A stretch of 64,000 nt of DNA. Origin: Paracoccus acridae (GTDB lineage Bacteria; Pseudomonadota; Alphaproteobacteria; Rhodobacterales; Rhodobacteraceae). This document shows, in pieces, positions 37,305 to 46,562 of this stretch. The translations under genes were made by a program, and so were the position numbers. The stretch is taken from assembly GCF_014642735.1 (NCBI RefSeq), contig NZ_BMIV01000008.1, forward strand, positions 62,001-126,000, in the 5' to 3' direction. Numbering within the stretch: position 1 is the first letter of the stretch; every line of letters starts with the position of its first letter. Below the pieces are notes generated by a model that had not been told where the DNA came from, did no database searches, and saw only the letters and a program-made list of their open reading frames with translations.

Positions 37305-39083
37305 TCAGATCGGCCAGAACAGGGGGATGACCAGGCAGGCCACGATGCCGCAAACGATGTCCAGGGGCACGCCGACACGGACGAAATCGCTGAACCTGTA
37401 TCCCCCCGGACCATAGACCATCATGTGCGTCTGGTATCCGATGGGGGTGGCAAAGGCGACTGTGGCCGAAAACATCACCGCAACCACATATGCGCGCGGA
37501 TCGTGGCCCAGGGATTGCGCAAGCGCGATGGCAATGGGTGTCAGCAACACCGCCACGGCGTTGTTTGACAGGATCTCCGTCATCACCAATCCCAGGAAAT
37601 AGATGGCGATCAGCGTGGCGAACGGGGGGATGTCGCGCAGCCAGGGAGTCACGAAATCCACGATCAGCGCCACGGTGCCCGTATGCTCCAGCGCCTCGCC
37701 CACGGCCAGCATGGCAAAGATCATCGCCATCAGCCGTCCGTCGATAAAAGAAAACGCCTCCTCCGCGTCGATGCAGCGGGTCAGAAGGATCACGGCCGAT
37801 GCAAGGAAGGCCAGCACCATGATGGGGGCCAGATCCAGGGCGGCCAGCGTCACGACGGCCAGCAGGCAGACGATGGCGATCGGCGCACGTTCGCGCCGAT
37901 AGGCCCGGACCGACGGGCGCGACACGTCCACCAGCCCCATATCCGCAGCCAGCCGGGCGATATCCTCGGGCGCGCCTTCCACCAGCAGCGTATCGCCCAC
38001 GCGGACCACAAGATCGTCCAGTTGCCGCCCCAGGTTCTGGTCCCGCCGATGCGCCGCCAGAACATAGACGCCATAACGGCGGCGCAGGCGCATGTCGCCC
38101 AGGCGGCGCCCGACCAGCAGCGCGCCGGGCGAGATCAGCACCTCGACCGTGTCGGTGGCGACCGAACTCAGCTTGTCGGCGGCCTTCAGGTTCTTGTTGC
38201 CCAGCAGTTCAAGCAGATCGACCATCTCGGACCGCAGCACCACCCGGTCGCCGGGTTCCAGCACCACGCTGGCAAGATCGCGGCGCAGCGACGCGTCGCC
38301 GCGCAAGACGTCGATCAGCCGCACGGCCTCGCGCTTGAACAGCGCGACATCGACCGCCTTCTGGCCGACCAGCGTCGAATCCTCGGGGATCGCCAGTTCG
38401 GTGAAATACTTCATCTCTCGCCGCGCGCCCAGGAAACCCGCCAGCGAGGTCCGATCCGGCAACAGCCTGCGGCCCAGCAGCGCGAAATAGGCAACCCCTG
38501 CCAAGGTGATCGCAATGCCCACCGGCGCGATCTCGAAGATCGTGAAGGGCTCCATCCCCTGTTCGCGCGCCACCCCGTCCACCAGAAGGTTCGTCGAGGT
38601 GCCGATCAGCGTGATCATTCCGCCCAGGATTGTGAAATAACTCAGCGGCATCAGAAGCTTGGAAGGGGATATCTTCATCCTGCCCGCAAGCTGGATGCAG
38701 ATGGGGATCATCACCGCGACGACCGGCGTATTGTTCATCACCGCAGAGGCAACGATCACGAACGCAAACAGCGCGCAGACCGTGAAGGCGGGGTTCGAGG
38801 TCGCCCGGGCCGTGACGATGCGCGACATCATCTCCAGCGCGCCGGTGCGCAGCAGGCCGCCCATGATCAGGAACATGAAGGCGATGGTCCAGGGGGCGGC
38901 ATTGGACAGGACGCCTGCCGCGGCATCGGCCGGCAGCAAGCCCAGGACCAGCATGGTGGCGGCGGAACCGATGGCCACCACCTCGGGCGGCTGCTTCTCT
39001 CGGATGAACTGGATGAAGGTGATCGCCACGATGACCAGCATGGCTATTGCCGCATTCGTTCCGGTCAGGTCAAATCCAAGCAT
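37305..39083 (-). CDS. SLC13/DASS-family permease with two RCK_C (TrkA-C) domains
   Basis: This 592-residue protein has two membrane bundles of about five to six helices separated by two TrkA-C domains (about 205-290 and 295-375; EDSTLVGQKAVDVALFK, LVRVGDTLLVEGAPEDI). Conserved helix-loop motifs SAVMNNTPVVAVMIP, ITLIGTSTNLLVDG and ILSNNAVAVLLTPIA match the SLC13-type Na/sulfate or dicarboxylate symporters. RCK_C-containing members are often sulfate- or cation-related; the substrate is not determined. Confidence 0.88.
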   Translation of the reverse strand: MLGFDLTGTNAAIAMLVIVAITFIQFIREKQPPEVVAIGSAATMLVLGLLPADAAAGVLSNAAPWTIAFMFLIMGGLLRTGALEMMSRIVTARATSNPAFTVCALFAFVIVASAVMNNTPVVAVMIPICIQLAGRMKISPSKLLMPLSYFTILGGMITLIGTSTNLLVDGVAREQGMEPFTIFEIAPVGIAITLAGVAYFALLGRRLLPDRTSLAGFLGARREMKYFTELAIPEDSTLVGQKAVDVALFKREAVRLIDVLRGDASLRRDLASVVLEPGDRVVLRSEMVDLLELLGNKNLKAADKLSSVATDTVEVLISPGALLVGRRLGDMRLRRRYGVYVLAAHRRDQNLGRQLDDLVVRVGDTLLVEGAPEDIARLAADMGLVDVSRPSVRAYRRERAPIAIVCLLAVVTLAALDLAPIMVLAFLASAVILLTRCIDAEEAFSFIDGRLMAMIFAMLAVGEALEHTGTVALIVDFVTPWLRDIPPFATLIAIYFLGLVMTEILSNNAVAVLLTPIAIALAQSLGHDPRAYVVAVMFSATVAFATPIGYQTHMMVYGPGGYRFSDFVRVGVPLDIVCGIVACLVIPLFWPI

Positions 39084-39170
39084 GAAGCCCCTGTCAGTCG
39101 GCGCCGTTCAACGGCGGTCGTCGCGGGTGTAGAATTGTTTTCCCCATTACCGCAAGCGAAAGCGGGCAGG

Positions 39171-39986
39171 CTATGCCGGATGGGTCTGGGCCAGCCGCCC
39201 GCCGTCGCGCACCGGCTCGACCAGGGTGGCAAGGCCGGTGCGCTCGTCGGTGACGACCAGGATGCCCGACAGCGTCGCCTCACCCTCGGCCGGGACGAAA
39301 CGGTCGCGGGTCATGCCGGTGATGAAGCGGCGCAGGGGTTCGGCCTTTTCCATGCCGATGACACTGTCGTAATCGCCGCACATCCCCGCATCCGACTGAT
39401 AGGCCGTGCCGCGCGGCAGGATCTGGGCGTCGGCGGTCGGCACATGGGTATGCGTGCCCACAACCGCACTGGCCCGTCCGTCGCAGAAATGGCCCGTCGC
39501 CATCTTCTCGCTGGTGGCTTCCGCGTGGATGTCGACCAGCGAGGCCTGGACCATGCCGCCTGGGGGATGCGCGCGCAGCACCGCATCCAGCGCCGAGAAC
39601 GGGTCGTCATAGGGCCGCGACATGAACACCTGCCCCAGGGCCTGCGTCACAAGCAGCTTGCGGCCCCGCGCATCTGTGATGACGGCGCTGCCCCGGCCCG
39701 GCGCCTCCTTGGCGAAGTTCAGGGGGCGGACGATCCGGGGTTCGCGGTCGATGAAGGCCAGCATGTCCTTTTGATCGAAGGCATGGTCCCCCAGCGTCAG
39801 GCAATCCGCCCCTGATTCCAGCAGAAGCTGGGCATGTCCGGCCGTGCAGCCGCGCCCGCCGCTGGCGTTTTCGGCATTCACCACCACCAGATCGGCCTTC
39901 AACCGCGCCCGCAGGGGGGCCAGTCGTTCCACGATGGCGCGCCGTCCGGCCCGCCCCATTACGTCGCCAAGAAAAAGTATCCGCAT
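39171..39986 (-). CDS. YmdB-family metallophosphoesterase
   Basis: This 271-residue di-iron phosphoesterase (TIGR00282 family; YmdB hydrolyses cyclic dinucleotide monophosphates in Bacillus) begins MRILFLGDVMGRAGR with the first metal aspartate. It continues with VVNAENASGGRG, LTLGDHAFDQ and GTHTHVPTADAQILPRGTAYQSDAGMCG. The conserved asparagine of GNH is replaced by aspartate (GDHAFD). Start ATG 39986; a longer frame is unsupported. Confidence 0.88.
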   Translation of the reverse strand: MRILFLGDVMGRAGRRAIVERLAPLRARLKADLVVVNAENASGGRGCTAGHAQLLLESGADCLTLGDHAFDQKDMLAFIDREPRIVRPLNFAKEAPGRGSAVITDARGRKLLVTQALGQVFMSRPYDDPFSALDAVLRAHPPGGMVQASLVDIHAEATSEKMATGHFCDGRASAVVGTHTHVPTADAQILPRGTAYQSDAGMCGDYDSVIGMEKAEPLRRFITGMTRDRFVPAEGEATLSGILVVTDERTGLATLVEPVRDGGRLAQTHPA

Positions 39987-40088
39987 GGAACGGTCGTTAC
40001 GCCCATGCCGTGCCCGCTTCAAGCACCGTCTCTGGACAGGGGCGCGAGGCGCGATCATCTTGCGCCCCGAAGCGGAAAGGGATCGGGG

Positions 40089-40904
40089 ATGGATCAGGCG
40101 GATTGGGCGGCGGCCGAACTGGCAGGTGGAGAGTTGCGCTTGTGGCTGATGGAGGGTGGCGAATGTATCACCGCATCCTGCGGCGACGATCCGGGCCAGA
40201 CCCTGCGCTCGCTGCTGTTGCCCATGTTGGCGCAGGGGCAGATCATGGATGTCCTCGCCTGCGGCTGGCCCGAGGTCGAACCTGTCAGCGTTCCCTGCCC
40301 GCCCCCGCCACCCGCTGCCCCCATGGCGTTGGATCCCCTGATACGGCTGCACGCGGTGCCCGGCCTGGTTCAGGACCGCCCCCTGGACCTGCTTGCCCGT
40401 GCCGTGCCGCTGATCGGCGGCCATCTGGCCGCCATGCCGGATTTCGATGGGGTTCTGTGTCTGGCAGGCTGTCCTTCGGCCTGGGTGCAGATCAGCGCGG
40501 GCGAGGTCGTCAGCTTTCGCAGCTTCCTGACGGCCGAGATCCTGTTGGCCCTTGACGCAGCGCCCCGTGACCCTTTCGACAAGGCGGCTTTCACCGAGGC
40601 GGTCGCACAGGCCATGTCCAGGCCTGCGTCCCTGGCTGCGGAGCTTTCATCCGTCCGCGCCGGTCTTGCATTGGGCCGGATCGAAGATGCCGCTGCGTGG
40701 TCCCGCATGGCAGGGCTGATGATCGGGGCCGAACTTGCGGCGGCGCGACCCTGGTGGCTGGGACAAAACGTCGTTGTCATCGGGGACAGCCCGCTGGCCG
40801 ACCGCTATGCCGACGCGCTGGCGGCACAGGGCGTGATCGCCGCACGGGCAGATCCCGTGAAGACCTGGCTTGAGGGAATGCAGGCGGCACGGCGCAGGCC
40901 ATAG
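40089..40904 (+). CDS. 2-dehydro-3-deoxygalactonokinase-like protein with eroded catalytic motifs
   Basis: This 271-residue protein aligns end to end with DgoK by eye: ELRLWLMEGGECITAS matches LRAWLYQG..C, AVPGLVQD matches the PGL loop, and GLMIGAELAAARPWW matches the C-terminal lobe. All phosphate-transfer motifs are lost. The DWGST motif becomes ELAGG (10-14), RGEET becomes ARAVP (103-107), PGTHCKW becomes AGCPSAW (126-132) and TGEL becomes TAEI. The reading frame is intact with normal codon use, so it is probably an expressed pseudo-enzyme, not a decaying gene. It lies 62 bases upstream of the flavoprotein gene. Confidence 0.72.
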   Translation: MDQADWAAAELAGGELRLWLMEGGECITASCGDDPGQTLRSLLLPMLAQGQIMDVLACGWPEVEPVSVPCPPPPPAAPMALDPLIRLHAVPGLVQDRPLDLLARAVPLIGGHLAAMPDFDGVLCLAGCPSAWVQISAGEVVSFRSFLTAEILLALDAAPRDPFDKAAFTEAVAQAMSRPASLAAELSSVRAGLALGRIEDAAAWSRMAGLMIGAELAAARPWWLGQNVVVIGDSPLADRYADALAAQGVIAARADPVKTWLEGMQAARRRP

Positions 40905-40966
40905 GCGACAAGGAACCCCCAACCCGCCGCCGTGGTTCTGTTGCCGAACATCTTGCCGGAGCAGCA

Positions 40967-42373
40967 ATGAATTCCAGGGACGATCTGTCTTGCGACGTGG
41001 CGATCATCGGGGCGGGCACAGCGGGCCTTGCGGCGGAACGCGCCGCCCGGCGAGAGGGCGCCCGCACGCTTCTGATCGACGACGGCTTTGCGGGAACGCT
41101 GTGTGCCACCACCGGCTGCATGCCGTCAAAGCTGCTGATCGCTGCTGCCCGCGCCCATGCCGGTCTGGATCAGGCCCGTCTGATGGGGATCGACATTCCG
41201 TCGGCGCGCGTCGATGGCCGTCGGGTGATGGAGAGGCTGCGGGCGGAACGCGACCGGTTTGCGGCGGGGGTGCGCAAGGGCATCGCCGATCTTCCCGACG
41301 GGACGTGCATCGACAGCCGTGCCCGGTTCGCAGCACCCGGCAGATTGGAGTTGCGCGACGGCAGGCAGGTCGCCGCACGCGCCGTGGTGATCGCCACCGG
41401 ATCGCTGCCCGTGGTCCCCGAACCCTATCGCGATCTTGGCCCGCAGGTTCTGACCAATGACAGCGTGTTCGAACTGAAGGATCTTCCGCGCAGCATGGCG
41501 GTGATCGGGGCCGGTCCCCTGGGGGTGGAACTGGCACAGGCTTTTGCACGGCTGGACGTGCGGGTCGCGCTATTCGACCAGGGCGACCGGCTGGCCAAGA
41601 TCCGCTGCGACAAGGTGCATCAGGCGTTTCGCGACCTGTATGCCCGCGATGTCGCACTGCACCTGGGCTGCGCGCCACAACCATCGGCGCGGGAAGACGG
41701 GGTCCGGCTGGCTTGGCAGGGACAGTCCGAGGATTTCGACTGCGTGCTGGTGGCCACGGGACGTGTGCCTGCATTGAAAAGCCTGAACCTGGCGGCCTCG
41801 GGGCTGTCGCTGGACGACAAGGGCGTGTCCCGGTTCGACCGTGACACCCTGCAATGCGGCGACAGCGCGGTTTTCATCGCGGGCGACGCGGATGCCGATG
41901 TCCCTGTCCTGCACGAGGCGTCGCTGGAAGGTGCGATTGCCGGGCGGAATGCCGCCCGCTATCCCGATGTGACGCCCGCCGAACGCCCGCCCTTGTTCAC
42001 CCTGACCTTCACCGATCCCCCGGTTGCCGCCATCGGCGCTGCACCCGATGATTGCGCCCTGAACGGATTTGCCGACTATGCCGACCAGGGCCGCGCACGG
42101 GTCGAGGCGCGGCCGGGGGGCATCCTGCGCCTGGGCGCGGACGACCAGGGGCGGCTGACCGGCGCCGATCTGGCCGTGCCGGGGGGCGACCACCTGGCGC
42201 ATCTGCTGGTCGCGGCGGCCATGAACGGAAACACCGCGCGTGACATGCTGGACATCCCCTTCTATCACCCCACGCTTGAAGAAGGGCTGAAGCCTGCCCT
42301 GCGTCAGATCTGCAAGGCGGCAAGCCTTGACCTGTCCACCAACCGCGACAGCGGCAACCCGCCGGGGGCATGA
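40967..42373 (+). CDS. Dihydrolipoamide dehydrogenase-like pyridine-nucleotide disulfide oxidoreductase
   Basis: This 468-residue flavoprotein has an FAD fold IIGAGTAGLAAERAARREGARTLLI, the redox disulfide C46-x4-C51 in LCATTGCMPSK, an NAD fold MAVIGAGPLGVELAQAFARL, and a C-terminal active-site FYHPTLEEGL with the histidine-glutamate pair. It is therefore potentially active. It is not next to pyruvate or 2-oxoglutarate dehydrogenase genes, so it is a stand-alone member (Lpd paralogue or related reductase). Its stop overlaps the next start. Confidence 0.87.
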   Translation: MNSRDDLSCDVAIIGAGTAGLAAERAARREGARTLLIDDGFAGTLCATTGCMPSKLLIAAARAHAGLDQARLMGIDIPSARVDGRRVMERLRAERDRFAAGVRKGIADLPDGTCIDSRARFAAPGRLELRDGRQVAARAVVIATGSLPVVPEPYRDLGPQVLTNDSVFELKDLPRSMAVIGAGPLGVELAQAFARLDVRVALFDQGDRLAKIRCDKVHQAFRDLYARDVALHLGCAPQPSAREDGVRLAWQGQSEDFDCVLVATGRVPALKSLNLAASGLSLDDKGVSRFDRDTLQCGDSAVFIAGDADADVPVLHEASLEGAIAGRNAARYPDVTPAERPPLFTLTFTDPPVAAIGAAPDDCALNGFADYADQGRARVEARPGGILRLGADDQGRLTGADLAVPGGDHLAHLLVAAAMNGNTARDMLDIPFYHPTLEEGLKPALRQICKAASLDLSTNRDSGNPPGA

Positions 42374-43143
42374 TGGCCGAACGCGTGATCGACCTTGGCA
42401 ACGGCTTCTGGAACATTCGCGGCGACCTGAGGATCGGCGGTGTCGTCAATGTCGGCACCCATTCGTCGCTGGTGCGGATGTCGTCGGGCGATTTCCTGTT
42501 CCTGGATTCCTATGGCTTTGGCGACGATGTCGCCCGTCAGATCAGGGCGCTGACCGATCAGGGGCGCGCTGTCCGCGCAATCCTGAACCTGCACCCTTTC
42601 CACACGATCCATTGCGAGACGATGCACCGCATGTTCCCGCAGGCGGACCTGTTCGGATCGGACCGGCACAAGCGCAAGTGGCCCGACCTGCCGTGGCAGC
42701 CCCAGGCGGTCGAATCGCCCGAAGTCGCCGCGCGCTTTTCCGACCTGCGCTTTTCGCTGCCCGACGGGCTTGACTACATCTGCCAGAACGAACGCGTCCA
42801 TGCCGGATCGCTGCTGGCCTTCCATCCCGCCAGCGGCAGCCTGCATGTCGATGACACGCTGAACGTTCTGCCGATCCCCGGCTGGCTGCGGCGGTTGCTG
42901 CGCCAGCCGCGACTGGCCTTCCACCCGACGCTGGGTCAGGCCTTGCAGGACCGTCCCGGCGCGGCGGGCGAATTCCGCGACTGGGCCCTGCGGATCGCGG
43001 AAGACTGGCGCGACACCCGCACCGTCTGCGCCGCCCATTCCGCCACGCTGGTGCTAGAACCGGGCAGCTTTCCCGACCATGTCAGGAAGGCCTTGGCCCG
43101 CGTCGAATCCGTGCTGAAGCGGGCCGAGGCGAAGGGCCGTTAG
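42370..43143 (+). CDS. Metallo-beta-lactamase-fold-like protein, function unknown
   Basis: This 257-residue protein starts at the ATG overlapping the upstream stop (ATGATG; either methionine possible). HPFHTIH (75-81) lies where MBL-fold hydrolases have HxHxDH, but the aspartate is missing. A second histidine is in RVHAGSLLAFHPASGSLHVDDTLN and another in CAAHSATL. The fold assignment is by pattern only. Convergent with the dehydrogenase gene, overlapping by four bases. Confidence 0.55.
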   Translation: MMAERVIDLGNGFWNIRGDLRIGGVVNVGTHSSLVRMSSGDFLFLDSYGFGDDVARQIRALTDQGRAVRAILNLHPFHTIHCETMHRMFPQADLFGSDRHKRKWPDLPWQPQAVESPEVAARFSDLRFSLPDGLDYICQNERVHAGSLLAFHPASGSLHVDDTLNVLPIPGWLRRLLRQPRLAFHPTLGQALQDRPGAAGEFRDWALRIAEDWRDTRTVCAAHSATLVLEPGSFPDHVRKALARVESVLKRAEAKGR

Positions 43144-44003
43144 CCCAGCCGCGCGATCAGGGACGAGGTGTCCCAACGGCCCCCGCCCATCCGTTGCACG
43201 TCCTTGTAGAACTGATCGACCAGGGCGGTCACCGGCAGGGACGCACCCACCTCGTCCGCTGCGGCCAGGCAGATCCCCAGATCCTTGCGCATCCAATCCA
43301 CCGCGAAGCCGTGGTCGAAATGACCCTGGTCCATGGTCTTGTGGCGGTTGGCCATCTGCCAGCTTCCGGCGGCGCCCTGGCTGATGACCTCGACCAGCTT
43401 ATCGACCTCAAGCCCCGACTTCTTGGCAAAGGCCAGGGATTCCGACAGCGCCTGCACCAAGCCCGCAATGGCGATCTGGTTGCACATCTTGGCGATCTGG
43501 CCCGCGCCCACGTCGCCCATCCGGCGGCAGATCCGGGCATATGCGGCAATCACGGGTTCCGCTGCGCCGAAGTCCTGTTCCGACCCGCCGCACATGACCG
43601 ACAACTGCCCATTTTCGGCCCCCGCCTGGCCGCCCGACACGGGTGCATCGACATAGCCAAGGCCCATGCTCTGTGCCGCCCCGGCCAGTTCGCGCGTCAC
43701 GGCGGCGGATACCGTGGTGTGGTCCACGAAGATCGCGCCCGGCCGCATGCCGGCAAAGGCGCCTTCGGGACCAAGGCAGACCTGGCGCAGGTCGTCGTCG
43801 TTGCCTACGCAGGCCATGACGAAATCGGCCCCCTGGGCCGCCTGCATGGGGGTGGGTGCCCAAGACCCGCCGTGCCTGGCCACCCAGGCCTCGGCCTTGG
43901 CGGCGGTGCGGTTGAAGACGGTAACGTCATGGCCCGCCGCCTTCAGGTGCCCCGCCATCGGCGCGCCCATCACGCCCAGCCCCAGAAATGCCAGTTTTGC
44001 CAT
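43140..44003 (-). CDS. Beta-hydroxyacid dehydrogenase (3-hydroxyisobutyrate dehydrogenase family)
   Basis: This 287-residue NAD(P)-dependent enzyme has LGLGVMGAPMAGHLKAAGHDV at the N-terminus, the substrate motif VDAPVSGGQAGAENGQL and the catalytic lysine in AGQIAKMCNQIAIAG. A C-terminal KDLGICLAAADEVG segment follows. Candidates are 3-hydroxyisobutyrate dehydrogenase, tartronate semialdehyde reductase or GLYR-type succinic semialdehyde reductase; no neighbour decides. Stops overlap with the convergent gene. Confidence 0.88.
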   Translation of the reverse strand: MAKLAFLGLGVMGAPMAGHLKAAGHDVTVFNRTAAKAEAWVARHGGSWAPTPMQAAQGADFVMACVGNDDDLRQVCLGPEGAFAGMRPGAIFVDHTTVSAAVTRELAGAAQSMGLGYVDAPVSGGQAGAENGQLSVMCGGSEQDFGAAEPVIAAYARICRRMGDVGAGQIAKMCNQIAIAGLVQALSESLAFAKKSGLEVDKLVEVISQGAAGSWQMANRHKTMDQGHFDHGFAVDWMRKDLGICLAAADEVGASLPVTALVDQFYKDVQRMGGGRWDTSSLIARLG

Positions 44004-44147
44004 ATGTCCCCCATTGCCTGGGCGCGGGTCCGTTGAACTGGGGCCGCGCCTGAATTATGCAGCACACCAACATCCCCGCGCGCCTTGGTCAAGCGCGCAG
44101 GCACCCCAAGGAACAGGCAGCGGACCGGCCATGGATCATCTTCCGAC

Positions 44148-46562
44148 ATGCTGACCCTTTTCCGCTGGCTTCTGCGGCTGACCATCGGGCTGATCGTGCT
44201 GCTGGTGCTGGCGGCGGTCCTGGCCTGGTATTTCGCCGTCCGGTCCCTGCCCGACTACAACGCCACGCTGCATGTCCGGGGCATATCCGCGCCGGTCGAG
44301 ATCGTGCGGTCCACCGAAAACGTGCCCCATATCTTCGGCCAGACGGACGAGGACGTGTTCTTCGCCCTGGGTCTGGCCCATGCCCAGGACCGGCTGTTCC
44401 AGATGACCCTGTTGCGCCGCGCAGCCCAGGGCCGCCTGTCCGAGGTTTATGGCGCCGGCGCCTTCCCGGCCGACGACCTGGCGCGTCGGCTGGAACTGTA
44501 CCGCAATGCCGCCGCATCGGTCGATTCGCAGGACCAGGCGACCCAGGCCGCGCTGCGCGCCTATGCCGAAGGCGTGAACCAGTGGATCGCAGAGGTCAAC
44601 GAAGGCGCGCTTGGCCGGGGTGCGCCGGAATTCTTCGTCCTGCCGCAAGAGATCGCCTATTGGCAGCCCGCCGATTCGCTGGCGATCCTGAAACTGCTGG
44701 CAGCCGCGACCAGCGATGCCGCAGCCGAGGAGATCCTGCGTGCGCGCCTGTCGCTGACCTGGCCGGAACGCGGGCCGGAACTGCTGTTCGGAGAAGCCGA
44801 CGGTCCTCTGCTTCCCCGTTACGCCGACATGTTCCCCGGCGTCCGACTTGCCCCGCCCGAGGCGCGGCTTGGCGCCGCTCCGGCGCGTGACGCCGCCGGT
44901 TTCCTGTTCCCGAACCAGGGGCTTGGCGCCAATACCTTCGCGGTCGGGGCGGACCGCACGGCGGCGGGCGGCGCCCTGCTGGGGAACGATCCGCAAAGCC
45001 CGCTGATCGCGCCGTCGCTGTATTACCTGGCGCGGCTGCAACTGACGCCGGGGGGCGTCATCGGGGCAACGGTGCCGGGGTTGCCCGTGGTCTTTTCGGG
45101 TCGCAACCCGCAGCTTGCCTGGGGCATCGCGCCCGCCAGCCTGGACGATGCCGATATCGCGATCGAGGAGATCCAGCCCGGACAGCCCGACCGTTATCGC
45201 GGCACCGAAGGCTGGACCGAATTCACCACCCGCAGGGAAGTGATCCGGGTGCTGGACGAACCCGCCCGCGCCATCACCCTGCGCAGCAGCCGCAATGGTC
45301 CCCTTGTGCCGCTGCTGGATCCAGGGCTGGCGGATGTCACGCCCCTGGGCCATGTCCCTGCGCTGCGATGGACCGGCCTTTCGGCCACGGACACCACGAT
45401 GTCTGCCTTGATCGGCCTCATGCGCGCCACCGATGCAAACAGCGCGGCCACTGCGCTGGGGCGGGTGGTGGCGCCTGCCATGGCGGTGACGCTGGCCGAT
45501 GCGGACGGCATCCGCCAGGTGACCGTGGGCGCCCTGCCCCAGCGATCGGCCAGCCATCCGACGGGCGGCCTGATGCCCGTGCCCGGCTGGCTGCCGGATG
45601 GCGAATGGACGGGGATGATGTCCCAGACACAGGACAGCCCCATCACCGATGACCTGGCCTTCGCGACCGAGGAACGTGGCCCCCTGGCCCTGCGCCGCGC
45701 CCGGCTGTCGCATCTGCTGAACGACCGCGAGGTTCATTCGCGCGACAGCTTCATCGCGGCCCAGCTGGATATCGTCAGCCCCGCCGCGCGCGCGTTGCTG
45801 CCGCTGGTCGGGGCCGATCTGTGGTTCACCGGGGAACCCGCCGCCCCCGGCACGCCGGAACGCCAGCGCCAGGATGCGCTGAACCTGCTGGCCGAATGGG
45901 ACGGCGCCATGAGCGAGCATCTGCCCGAACCGCTGATCTATTCCGCCTGGATGGCCGCCTTGCAGGACCGCCTGATCCGGGACGAGCTTGGCCCGGTGGC
46001 CGACGACATCCGTGCCCTCCATCCCGGCTTCATCGATTCCGTGTTCCGCAACCGGAACGGCGCGGCGGTCTGGTGCGACATCGTGCAAAGCGCCCCAGAG
46101 GAGGATTGCACGACCATTGCCCGGCAGGCCCTGGATCGCGCGATCCTGGACCTGACCCAGCGCTTCGGTCCCGACGTGACAAGCTGGCGGTGGGGCGACG
46201 CGCATCAGGCGCGCCATCTTCATCCCGGCCTGGGACAGATCTCGGCGCTTGGCTGGATCGTCAACCTGTCGCAGTCGATTTCCGGCGGCGCCTTTACCGT
46301 GTCCTATACCGAGATGCTGGGCACCGGCCCCGCCCGGTTCGAGGCGCGGACCGGCCCCGGCTATCGGGGGGTCTACGACCTTGCCGACCCCGACAGTTCG
46401 GTCTTCATCATCTCGACCGGGCAGTCGGGCCATCCTCTTTCGCGCCATTACGACGACTTGGCCGGGCTGTGGCGCCGGGGGGAATATGTCGGCATGTCCC
46501 TGGACCCGCAGCTTGCCCGCGCGGCGGCCACCGGCATCACCCGCCTGGAACCCGACGGCTAG
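44148..46562 (+). CDS. Penicillin acylase-family protein lacking the nucleophile serine
   Basis: This 804-residue protein has an N-terminal membrane helix (residues 4-30) and the S45 peptidase layout. The early VPHIFGQTDEDVFFALGLAHAQDRLFQM matches the alpha chain, and RTAAGGALLGNDPQ matches the start of the beta chain. At the cleavage/nucleophile position, where GSN is expected, it reads GAN (A261-N262, codon GCC at 44928-44930). There is no alternative Ser, Thr or Cys at the position. Self-cleavage and acylase activity are therefore doubtful. The start at 44148 keeps the membrane anchor near the N-terminus; a GTG at 44085 is in frame. Confidence 0.85.
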   Translation: MLTLFRWLLRLTIGLIVLLVLAAVLAWYFAVRSLPDYNATLHVRGISAPVEIVRSTENVPHIFGQTDEDVFFALGLAHAQDRLFQMTLLRRAAQGRLSEVYGAGAFPADDLARRLELYRNAAASVDSQDQATQAALRAYAEGVNQWIAEVNEGALGRGAPEFFVLPQEIAYWQPADSLAILKLLAAATSDAAAEEILRARLSLTWPERGPELLFGEADGPLLPRYADMFPGVRLAPPEARLGAAPARDAAGFLFPNQGLGANTFAVGADRTAAGGALLGNDPQSPLIAPSLYYLARLQLTPGGVIGATVPGLPVVFSGRNPQLAWGIAPASLDDADIAIEEIQPGQPDRYRGTEGWTEFTTRREVIRVLDEPARAITLRSSRNGPLVPLLDPGLADVTPLGHVPALRWTGLSATDTTMSALIGLMRATDANSAATALGRVVAPAMAVTLADADGIRQVTVGALPQRSASHPTGGLMPVPGWLPDGEWTGMMSQTQDSPITDDLAFATEERGPLALRRARLSHLLNDREVHSRDSFIAAQLDIVSPAARALLPLVGADLWFTGEPAAPGTPERQRQDALNLLAEWDGAMSEHLPEPLIYSAWMAALQDRLIRDELGPVADDIRALHPGFIDSVFRNRNGAAVWCDIVQSAPEEDCTTIARQALDRAILDLTQRFGPDVTSWRWGDAHQARHLHPGLGQISALGWIVNLSQSISGGAFTVSYTEMLGTGPARFEARTGPGYRGVYDLADPDSSVFIISTGQSGHPLSRHYDDLAGLWRRGEYVGMSLDPQLARAAATGITRLEPDG

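Noticed and set aside
44136..46448. A 770-codon open frame antisense to the acylase-like gene, and similar long antisense frames at 10580-12679, 15212-17107 and 4581-7010
   Set aside because: Stop-poor antisense frames are normal in GC-rich genes; the products have no domains and the opposite strand encodes recognised proteins.
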